The position numbers and the translations under genes are program-made. Below are positions 1-6,028 of a stretch of DNA of 15,473 bases, piece by piece. The notes under the pieces are model-generated. The model saw nothing but the letters and a program-made list of their open reading frames with translations, made no database searches and was not told where the DNA came from. The DNA is from Thermoplasmata archaeon M9B2D (GTDB lineage Archaea; Thermoplasmatota; E2; DHVEG-1), in assembly GCA_002900555.1 (NCBI GenBank), contig MUGD01000042.1:1-15473 (forward strand), given 5' to 3'. Within the stretch, counting starts at the first letter, position 1; each line of letters opens with the position of its first letter.

Positions 1-161
1 TACAATAGGATTTCCCCGTGTGCGATATGTTCGATTGCAAGCATCACAACTCCTCCCCACAGCATGATGTTCAACCAACTTATTTTTAATGCTGCTGGGA
101 TTTTTTTTCTAAACACTGTTGTTATTATTCCGGTTGCCATTGGTGCTAAAAAACACGCCAT
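1..161 (-). CDS. small membrane protein, partial (runs off the window edge); paralogue of the next gene
   Basis: Function unknown. 53 codons are visible from an ATG at 161 to the window edge with no stop, so the 3' end is missing. The start is well supported: a strong Shine-Dalgarno (AGGAGGT on the minus strand, bases 176-170) lies 8 nt before it and shares its last base with the stop codon of the preceding gene, suggesting translational coupling. A second in-frame ATG (residue 8) is a weaker alternative. The protein begins with a hydrophobic segment, then a basic stretch (FRKK near 17-20), then a second hydrophobic segment containing IMLWG (residues 32-36) and an IEHIAHGE stretch. The IMLWG motif, its place at the head of the second segment and the following acidic/basic-I pair match the upstream 96-residue protein, so the two look like tandem duplicates. 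Confidence 0.7.
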   Translation of the reverse strand, partial: MACFLAPMATGIITTVFRKKIPAALKISWLNIMLWGGVVMLAIEHIAHGEILL

Positions 162-167
162 TTCTTT

Positions 168-458
168 CTACCTCCTTTCTAAATTTTGTTTTGGTTTATT
201 AATGATAAGAACAAGAAGCCATATAAGAAACACAGGCAGGAGCATAACAATTCCAAGCAGTATGCTATTGTTGATAAGTCCATCGGTCTCCATTTTAAAA
301 AATGATCCCGCTTCATAGCCAATAATGCGATCAACAAGTATCATCAATGATGCGCCCCAGAGCATTATACTAAGTAAATCAAGCTTGTAGTTTTTTGGAA
401 GTACATACCAAAAAATCGTCGCACCGACTGCTGCCAGCAGAGTTGTTATAAGCCACAT
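168..458 (-). CDS. 96-residue membrane protein of unknown function, three predicted TM segments
   Basis: I do not recognise a family. The ATG at 458 is preceded by an AAGGAG Shine-Dalgarno on the minus strand (about 470-465). Three hydrophobic segments are visible: roughly residues 1-20, 26-46 and 65-88. Between segments 2 and 3 is a short polar loop with a DRIIGYE stretch, and the C-terminus is basic (KPKQNLERR), which by the positive-inside rule suggests a cytoplasmic tail. Segment 2 carries IMLWG, shared with the downstream partial gene. The stop codon TAG overlaps the Shine-Dalgarno of that gene and only 6 bases separate the two reading frames, so they are almost certainly one transcript. 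The plus-strand ORF over the same bases (64-318) is a shadow: it has no ribosome binding site and no family signature. Confidence 0.75.
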   Translation of the reverse strand: MWLITTLLAAVGATIFWYVLPKNYKLDLLSIMLWGASLMILVDRIIGYEAGSFFKMETDGLINNSILLGIVMLLPVFLIWLLVLIINKPKQNLERR

Positions 459-596
459 GCTTTTTCTCCTTAGTTAAAATTTTTTATCCTTGAATACAAT
501 CAATCCTATAAAAGGGTTATGGTAACAAAAAATTTTTTTTCGTGCTACGTTCCACTGAATAATATGTGACGTATATAAGAAAATTGAAACTGACGT
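459..596. other. intergenic region between hypF and the membrane-protein pair
   Basis: 138 bp, AT-rich. It holds the TATA box above and, on the hypF-proximal side, an A/T palindrome (A6T6 within 527-540) that on the minus strand ends in T6 and could help terminate hypF transcripts. No RNA gene or ORF with support is seen. Confidence 0.4.
507..514 (-). promoter_or_regulatory. candidate TATA box for the membrane-protein pair
   Basis: On the minus strand this reads CTTTTATA, about 50 bp before the ATG at 458. A start of transcription about 25 bp downstream would leave a leader of roughly 25 nt that contains the AAGGAG Shine-Dalgarno. Position fits archaeal promoters; no clear purine-rich BRE is visible, so confidence is moderate. 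Confidence 0.4.
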
Positions 597-2780
597 CTAT
601 GCCTGCATATTTGCCAAATATGTCTGACCATAACAGATACACCCATCTCCTGCAGGCAGATCTCTATTGACCAGAACACCATGGGTAATCATATACTCAG
701 AAATCATCTTGTTATATGCAACACCCCCAGAAAAAACAATAGGCATATCTTTTTTTTTCAATGATTTTTTCGCAATCTCAAAAAGCCCTTTGGCAACATA
801 CATTTGAGCCGTTGCTGCAAGTGCACCTTTCTCTTTCTTATTACTGAGAAGATACTCAAACAAGGGTGTTGTCATCAGAATTGTTTTTCCCTGTTGCTGG
901 GAAAAAACCGGTTCGAATTCGAGAGGTGTTGTTGCCATGCTCTCCAAAATCATGGCGGGTCGTCCATCATAGGTTCTCTCATCGCAGAATCCCAATAACG
1001 CGGATACTGCGTCAAGAATCCTCCCGGTGCTTGTGGTGTATTGTACATTGAAATTATTTTGTACTAATTTATAAAAGATTCTTCTTTCTTTTTCATCAAA
1101 CATGTTTAATTTTCTAAGTTCTTTTTCATTTAGTATCTTTGAAAGGATGCCGAAGAGCATTTTCTTTGGATAAATCGCTGCAGAGTCCCCACCCAACTGC
1201 GGTTGTTCTTCCAGGTGCCCGATGCGTGTGAACCGGTTTCCCTTTCGAACGGAAAATATTTCCCCACCCCACAAGTGTCCGTCATCCCCATATCCTAATC
1301 CATCCATCGCGATCCCGACATAATCGGTTATATGGTGTTCAGCTGCCACACTGGCGACATGTGCTTTGTGATGTTGTATCGGGATTAACTCCACATTGTT
1401 CTTTTCTGCTAATTCCTGTGCAAAAGTTGTGGAATGATATCCCGGATGGAGGTCACAGGCGATAATCTGTGGTTGTAGTCTGCTAAGACGGACGAACGTC
1501 TCGACAGTTTTTTTTAACAAGTTGTATGTTTCATATTTCGATGTATCGCCGATGTACTGAGAGAGATAACATTTGTTTTTCTTTGTAGTACAGATAACGT
1601 TATTAAGCTCAGCGCCTACTGCGATAGTATCTTGACAGGGCATCGGAAATAAAATCGGAAGTGGCGTATATCCCCGTGAGCGTCTGAGAAAGAACGTTGT
1701 ATCATGAATGACCTTCACAACCGAGTCATCACAACTATTGACAATCCTTCGTTCATGAGTCAAGAAATACGTTCCTATTGTCTCCGACGTTGATATGGGT
1801 TCTCCAGGGATATTGCTCGATGTCATCACAAGAGGTTCATCGATACAATCAAACAGGAGATAATGCAATGCGGTATAGGGTAGCATCACACCAATGGTAT
1901 CCAATTCTGAGAGAGATAGATAGGTATTCTTTTTTTTCTTTTTTAGAACCACGATAGGACGTTGAGGGGATTCTAACAATTCCTTCTCTTTTCTAGAGAT
2001 ATGCACAATCTTTTCAGCCATCCGTACGTCTCTTACCATGATAGCATATGGTTTATGCGGTCGGTGAAACAGGTTTCTAACTTTCAAGACATTTTCATCG
2101 TTACAGAGAGATGAAGTGTGGAACCCCCCAACTCCTTTGATTGAGACAATCTCCCCAGATTTTATCAGATTAATTGCCTTTTTAATTGTTTCGATATCGG
2201 TTCTACCACTGATGTCTTTTGTCTCACGGGTGAGACGCAGTTTTGGACCACAATCTTTACATGCAATGGTCTGCGCATGGTATCTCCGATTTAATGGGTC
2301 AGTGTATTCTCGTTTACATTCGGAACACATCGTGAATTCATGCATCGATGTAAATGGACGATCGTACGGATAGTCTTCTATCATGGTGAACCGCGGTCCA
2401 CAATTTGTACAAGTAATGAAATAATAGTCATGTCGCCTGTTCTTTCTGTCTCTAAGCTCTCGTTCACAATCAGGACAGAGGAAAATATCAGCAGGAAGCT
2501 CTGTTTCTCCTTTAGAGACTACGCTTTTAAGAATTGAAAACTTAGTAATATGTTTTTTTGATGTGATTTTTGTGACTGTATAGTCAGAGATTTTTGCTAA
2601 TGGCGGTAGGTCAGTGAGTTTATCAATGAAGTCTCTGTCATTAATGATAATTTCAACACCATTTCCTGTGTTCTTTACCGATCCAACGAGTTTGTGTTCT
2701 ATTGCTTTCCGATAAATATATGGACGAAATCCAACACCTTGAACAATGCCTTTTACAAATATTCTATACAGCATCTGCAT
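597..2780 (-). CDS. hypF: HypF, carbamoyltransferase for [NiFe]-hydrogenase maturation
   Basis: HypF uses carbamoyl phosphate and ATP to carbamoylate the C-terminal cysteine of HypE, the first step in making the cyanide ligands of the [NiFe] active site (known for the family). All four parts are visible: an acylphosphatase-like domain at residues 1-90 with VQGVGFRP (13-20); two zinc fingers, each CX2C-X18-CX2C (Cys 102/105/124/127 and 152/155/174/177); a YrdC-like domain around 190-375 (KGVGGFH, SSNIPGEP); and a Kae1-like domain from about 385 with QHHKAHVASVAAEH (469-482), DGLGYGDDG (493-501), TGRILDAVSALLG (585-597) and FSGGVAYN (683-690). At 727 residues it is close to the usual ~750. Two ATGs compete, at 2780 and 2774; the TATA box lies about 21 and 27 bp from them, so the second would suit a leaderless message. 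No other hyp gene or hydrogenase subunit is in the window. Confidence 0.96.
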   Translation of the reverse strand: MQMLYRIFVKGIVQGVGFRPYIYRKAIEHKLVGSVKNTGNGVEIIINDRDFIDKLTDLPPLAKISDYTVTKITSKKHITKFSILKSVVSKGETELPADIFLCPDCERELRDRKNRRHDYYFITCTNCGPRFTMIEDYPYDRPFTSMHEFTMCSECKREYTDPLNRRYHAQTIACKDCGPKLRLTRETKDISGRTDIETIKKAINLIKSGEIVSIKGVGGFHTSSLCNDENVLKVRNLFHRPHKPYAIMVRDVRMAEKIVHISRKEKELLESPQRPIVVLKKKKKNTYLSLSELDTIGVMLPYTALHYLLFDCIDEPLVMTSSNIPGEPISTSETIGTYFLTHERRIVNSCDDSVVKVIHDTTFFLRRSRGYTPLPILFPMPCQDTIAVGAELNNVICTTKKNKCYLSQYIGDTSKYETYNLLKKTVETFVRLSRLQPQIIACDLHPGYHSTTFAQELAEKNNVELIPIQHHKAHVASVAAEHHITDYVGIAMDGLGYGDDGHLWGGEIFSVRKGNRFTRIGHLEEQPQLGGDSAAIYPKKMLFGILSKILNEKELRKLNMFDEKERRIFYKLVQNNFNVQYTTSTGRILDAVSALLGFCDERTYDGRPAMILESMATTPLEFEPVFSQQQGKTILMTTPLFEYLLSNKKEKGALAATAQMYVAKGLFEIAKKSLKKKDMPIVFSGGVAYNKMISEYMITHGVLVNRDLPAGDGCICYGQTYLANMQA

Positions 2781-3038
2781 ACTTGATTACAATACAGTAT
2801 ATAAATGGATTCTTAACAAGAGTCGATGTTATAAAATTTTATGTTCCCCATAAAAATATGTTCCGATACTCTAAGAATAGTTATATATTGTGTAGAATAC
2901 GTACTTTATCGACATCTGATGTTCTTTTTTATGAAAAAAGTTTAAGGAAAACGTCCCATCATGACATAGAGAAACAATATTCCCGATGAATCCTGAAGCA
3001 TACTTGAGGGAAAAGAATGTGTTCTATGGTACGATGAG
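2781..3038. other. 258-bp upstream region of hypF (longest non-coding stretch in the window)
   Basis: Strongly AT-rich spacer between the aspS stop and the hypF start. It contains: the hypF TATA box (2798-2805); a perfect 12-bp palindrome ATAAAATTTTAT at 2831-2842; a direct repeat ATGTTCC at 2841-2847 and 2858-2864, 17 bp apart; and an AT hairpin with a 7-bp stem (2924-2930 with 2934-2940, loop ATG) that, with its T6 run, could terminate aspS transcripts. Only very short unsupported ORFs are present (for example 19 codons on the minus strand). No tRNA-like or box C/D element is convincing. Confidence 0.5.
2798..2805 (-). promoter_or_regulatory. TATA box of hypF
   Basis: Minus strand TTTATATA, centred about 27 bp before the second candidate ATG (2774) and about 21 bp before the first (2780). 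The spacing implies a leaderless or nearly leaderless hypF message. No Shine-Dalgarno precedes either ATG, which agrees. Confidence 0.6.
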
Positions 3039-4340
3039 TTATGGTGTAAGCCGTGTACGATCACGAGGGAACAAAATACACTCCCGGATATTACTTATCT
3101 CTAAGAGTTCCATTAAGAACCGTTCGATACCAAAACCAAATCCACCATGCGGTGGCATCCCGTAGCGGAAGGCTTTGAGATAGGCGTCGAAATCCTGTGG
3201 ATTAAGACCACATGCTTTCAAACGTTCTTTTAACAAAGCAACATCATGGATTCGCTGACTTCCAGAGGAAATCTCAACACCTTTACATTCCAAGTCAAAC
3301 CCGCAAGAATACTTTTCACCAGATGGCATGGTATAAAATGGCTTAGACTGTAAAGGGTACCTCGTTATGAAATAGAAGTTAATTCCTTCTTCTTTCATGA
3401 TATCCCCAAGAAGCCGTTCATCTTCGGTGCTAAGGTCCATCCCCCACTGAATTAGTGATTGTCGCTTCTGAATTTTATTAACAACAACGTCGTAGGATAG
3501 TCGGGGAAACGGTAACTTTGGAACGGCCACTGTTTTTTTGAGGATATCAAGCTCTTCTGTACATTCACTCGCACGTTTCCACATTGCGTGTACTAGTTTC
3601 TCTAGGATTTTCATGACATCTTCCTCGTCTTTTATAAAAGCCATTTCGACATCAATTGCAGTAGACTCATTCAGATGTCGTCTGGTGTTGTGTTCCTCCG
3701 CACGAAAGTACCATGCGATCTCATAAACCCGGTCAAGACCAGTTGCCATCAAACCTTGCTTGTAGAGTTGTGGGGACTGTGCAAGAAACGCTTCCTTCTC
3801 AAAATACCGAAGTTTGAACACATCGGTACCACCTTCAGATGAACTTGCGATAATCTTTGGCGTGTGCACCTCAAGAAACGACTGAGACCGCAGAAAATCA
3901 TGTGCCACGGAAAGCACTGCATCACGTATTTTAAAAATTGCTTGTGTTTCTGGCTTTCTCAAATCTATAATCCTGTTATCCAAACGAGTATCAAAATCAG
4001 CCTCGACTTTGTCAACAACTCCAAGCGGCAGCGGAGTTTCAGAAACGGATAGAACCTCGATAGATTCTGGTAGAATCTCATAGCCATTTCGAACCTTCTC
4101 ATTTTCTTTACACAACCCCTTTACGGAAATCACTGATTCCCGTGGCAACGAAATGAACTGTTCAAAAAGCTCAGGGATCTTCTTTTTGAGAATTGTCAGT
4201 TGCAATGTACCTTTCTTGTCACGTACAATGAGGAATGCAATCGAACCGAGATTCCTGATGTCCTCAATCCAACCCGCAACGGTCACTATGGAATTATACT
4301 CTTTTTTTGTGATTTCTTTTGAGTAATGACTTCGATACAT
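3039..4340 (-). CDS. aspS: aspartyl-tRNA synthetase, archaeal type
   Basis: Class II synthetase that charges tRNA-Asp with aspartate in the cytoplasm. The 433-residue length, an N-terminal OB-fold anticodon domain (about 1-105) with VAGWIEDIRNLG, and no bacterial GAD insertion identify the archaeal/eukaryal type. Motif 1 is near 155-164 (FLEVHTPKII), the loop AQSPQLYKQ at 187-195, motif 2 at 206-225 (FRAEEHNT), the GVEISSGSQR aspartate/ATP site at 354-363, and motif 3 at 400-422 (GFGFGIERF). The C-terminus FPRDRTRLTP is typical of archaeal AspRS. The positions that separate tRNA-Asp-specific from non-discriminating enzymes hold Glu26 and Arg84 here (see findings). The ATG at 4340 has a weak GGGGTG-type Shine-Dalgarno. 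It sits 13 bp after the pps stop and is probably co-transcribed with pps. Confidence 0.96.
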   Translation of the reverse strand: MYRSHYSKEITKKEYNSIVTVAGWIEDIRNLGSIAFLIVRDKKGTLQLTILKKKIPELFEQFISLPRESVISVKGLCKENEKVRNGYEILPESIEVLSVSETPLPLGVVDKVEADFDTRLDNRIIDLRKPETQAIFKIRDAVLSVAHDFLRSQSFLEVHTPKIIASSSEGGTDVFKLRYFEKEAFLAQSPQLYKQGLMATGLDRVYEIAWYFRAEEHNTRRHLNESTAIDVEMAFIKDEEDVMKILEKLVHAMWKRASECTEELDILKKTVAVPKLPFPRLSYDVVVNKIQKRQSLIQWGMDLSTEDERLLGDIMKEEGINFYFITRYPLQSKPFYTMPSGEKYSCGFDLECKGVEISSGSQRIHDVALLKERLKACGLNPQDFDAYLKAFRYGMPPHGGFGFGIERFLMELLEISNIRECILFPRDRTRLTP

Positions 4341-4353
4341 ATGACACCCCGTA

Positions 4354-5103
4354 TTAAGACAAGGAATTTAGTCTTTTTGAAAGAAAAGTCATCACCGCTC
4401 CAAGGTTTTTTTTGTTATCCCAGTCTTTTACTATTTCTTGAAGTTGAGATTGTTTCAGGTTTTTTAATACATGAATCCATTGTTCAATTCGCGGGACTGC
4501 TCTTGTGACATTATCAACGATGGTGATGGTCGCAGCTTGGGCTGTACGGGACAAGGGGTTGAGGTCAATGGCGATAACCGTTTTACTCATCTTCTGAAGC
4601 GCCTGGCAGCGGTCACCATCCTCCAGGGGGACAAGAACGACATCTGCGGTAAAAATGCCTTCTTTCGAGCAATATGCGCGATTAGACTTAAGGCCAGGTA
4701 TTTGTGCATCAGGGTTCAAGCCATAGAGTTTCTTTGCACCTTTGTTTTGTAACAAGGCACCGATTTTCTTAATTCTCCTTTGTGAAGGATGAAACAAATT
4801 TATTTCAAGTTTTGCAGGCACAATCTTTGCCAGGGAGATACATGCATCGGCAGCTAACGCAGCAACATTTCCATTGATAGATATCACTGGGTTTGCTGCG
4901 CACAATAACGCTGCAGCGGCAGTCTTCTCAGCAAGATCGGCAGGAGGTATCGTCGTTTCACCAAGCAGATAATCAAAAGCCTCACCACGGCCATGTGCAA
5001 TTAACCCTGTTTCATGAACAAGACCCTCTTTCATCGCTTCTGAAATCAACTCTCGAGTGACCAAAGAGTGATACCGTGGATGGCTCTTGGGGATCTTCTT
5101 CAT
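4354..5103 (-). CDS. phosphopantothenate synthetase (4-phosphopantoate--beta-alanine ligase), archaeal CoA pathway
   Basis: Member of the archaea-specific COG1701/DUF137 family. The enzyme joins 4-phosphopantoate and beta-alanine using ATP, replacing bacterial PanC/CoaA order in CoA synthesis (known from Thermococcus and Methanosarcina studies). What the sequence shows: 249 residues, close to the family norm; the N-terminal IPKSHPRYHSL signature (4-14); GLIAHGRGEAFDYLLGE (33-49), the hallmark nucleotide-binding segment; a conserved NGN (77-79); and a C-terminal half with AIDLNPLSRTAQAA (about 172-186) and IVDN. The partner pantoate kinase gene is not in the window. It has its own TATA-like box about 30 bp upstream and is followed 13 bp later by aspS. 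HMG-CoA reductase, a CoA-thioester user, lies elsewhere in the window, but no direct link can be claimed. Confidence 0.93.
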   Translation of the reverse strand: MKKIPKSHPRYHSLVTRELISEAMKEGLVHETGLIAHGRGEAFDYLLGETTIPPADLAEKTAAAALLCAANPVISINGNVAALAADACISLAKIVPAKLEINLFHPSQRRIKKIGALLQNKGAKKLYGLNPDAQIPGLKSNRAYCSKEGIFTADVVLVPLEDGDRCQALQKMSKTVIAIDLNPLSRTAQAATITIVDNVTRAVPRIEQWIHVLKNLKQSQLQEIVKDWDNKKNLGAVMTFLSKRLNSLS

Positions 5104-5131
5104 AGAGATATTACAAATAACTTGATAGTCT

Positions 5132-5139
5132 TTTTAAAA
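5132..5139 (-). promoter_or_regulatory. candidate TATA box of the phosphopantothenate synthetase gene
   Basis: Minus strand TTTTAAAA, about 32 bp before the ATG at 5103, predicting a leader of only a few nucleotides. The same spacer has a pyrimidine-rich run on the minus strand (about 5163-5148, CTCTTTTTCTTCTTTTC pattern) that may end transcripts of the preceding PAC2 gene. Confidence 0.45.
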
Positions 5140-5184
5140 GTTAGGCAGAAAAGAAGAAAAAGAGATCTACCAGAATATATCCTC

Positions 5185-5949
5185 TTATCCATACATCTCT
5201 GGTTGTGGGATTTGGCTTGCGCCAGAGACGATCGGTTTTGCCTGTTTATGAAATTTCTGGAGTTGTTTTTCAATCCGCTCTGCTTCATCATACAATGGAC
5301 CGACATTAATCTCGATACCTATGACAAGGGCAATGACATTTATCGCGGAGGCGGCAGCACGGGCATCGGGATAGTTCGGATGTGCCTCAGCAAGAATAGA
5401 AATGACGTCAAACTTCTCATGTTTTCCTTTATTTAATAATACTCCAGATACACCAGCGATAATGCCATTTTTAAACTGCGGGATGTTTTTTGCTGCAAGC
5501 ATAGCGCGAGCATTTTCTGTTGACCCGATCGCGTAGGCATCGACAATCATCTCCTCTTCCGAGGTTTTCCCTTCAACGACCATCCCTTCAGGGGATATCA
5601 TCAATTTGCAACCTTTTTTCTTCGACCAAGTCATAATCGTGTTTGATAATGAATTAATCAAGTTCGGTTTTGGCTTAAATTCAGAGACAAAGACCGCAAG
5701 TTTCTGTCCATTTGCCAACGTCCCGCCATAGATTCGTACAGGAGAGAGCGGCTCACCAGTATGGACAACAGAAAGTGTTGGAAAATGCGGTGATTCCATC
5801 GCCCCAATTTGCTGTAAACCTAGTGCATCAATCATATAATTCGCAACAATAGTACTGACCAGACCAATGGATGGAAAACCGGCAATCACTGCCCCGTTTC
5901 CCAAATTCATCTCTTCAAAATCAACGATTTGAATGTCTTCCAACTGCAT
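5185..5949 (-). CDS. PAC2-family proteasome assembly chaperone/activator (PbaB-like)
   Basis: COG2047/PAC2-family protein. Archaeal members PbaA and PbaB are homologues of eukaryotic proteasome assembly chaperones, and PbaB was shown to bind and activate the 20S proteasome through its C-terminal tail. Visible: the N-terminal core AVIAGFPSIGLVSTIVANYMI (about residues 20-40), MESPHFPTLSVVHTGEP (about 51-67), PVRIYGG, and AGVSGVLLNKGKHEKFDVISILAEAHPNYPDARAAA in the C-terminal half, all typical of the family. A polar helix with E/K/Q (about 218-237) precedes a short linker. The last three residues are Met-Tyr-Gly, an HbYX motif. I choose the ATG at 5949 (254 residues); in-frame GTG codons at 5952 and 5955 would add two residues. 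Own promoter; the gene sits between rtcB and pps. No proteasome subunit is in the window. Confidence 0.9.
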   Translation of the reverse strand: MQLEDIQIVDFEEMNLGNGAVIAGFPSIGLVSTIVANYMIDALGLQQIGAMESPHFPTLSVVHTGEPLSPVRIYGGTLANGQKLAVFVSEFKPKPNLINSLSNTIMTWSKKKGCKLMISPEGMVVEGKTSEEEMIVDAYAIGSTENARAMLAAKNIPQFKNGIIAGVSGVLLNKGKHEKFDVISILAEAHPNYPDARAAASAINVIALVIGIEINVGPLYDEAERIEKQLQKFHKQAKPIVSGASQIPQPEMYG

Positions 5950-5983
5950 CACCACATATTATGCCCTGTAATAAGTCCATAGC

Positions 5984-5991
5984 ATTTAAAA
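5984..5991 (-). promoter_or_regulatory. candidate TATA box of the PAC2-family gene
   Basis: Minus strand TTTTAAAT, about 38 bp before the ATG at 5949, leaving a leader of roughly 10 nt. It lies just past the rtcB terminator hairpin, which supports an independent transcription start. Confidence 0.45.
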
Positions 5992-6002
5992 CTAATTGGT
6001 TG

Positions 6003-6028
6003 AAAAACATAAAGGCCTTTTAGCCTTT
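6003..6028 (-). terminator. hairpin terminator at the end of rtcB, stop codon in the loop
   Basis: On the minus strand AAAGGC (6028-6023) pairs with GCCTTT (6016-6011) across a 6-nt loop TAAAAG that begins with the rtcB stop codon TAA. Four nucleotides later comes T5 (6007-6003). The geometry is that of an intrinsic terminator. Confidence 0.5.

Noticed and set aside
64..318. 84-codon plus-strand ORF over the membrane-protein genes
   Set aside because: Antisense to two genes that have good ribosome binding sites and shared motifs; it has no Shine-Dalgarno or family signature.
2702..2989. 95-codon plus-strand ORF spanning the hypF start and its upstream region
   Set aside because: Overlaps the conserved N-terminus of hypF in antisense, has no ribosome binding site, and its composition is that of AT-rich spacer.
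2900..3000. Possible box C/D guide RNA (GATGA and CTGA-like words on both strands)
   Set aside because: The C- and D-like boxes are too close together or in the wrong order and there is no terminal stem.
2986..3159. Plus-strand ORF starting with an ATG at 2986 that enters aspS in antisense
   Set aside because: Most of it is the reverse complement of the conserved AspRS C-terminus; no independent support.
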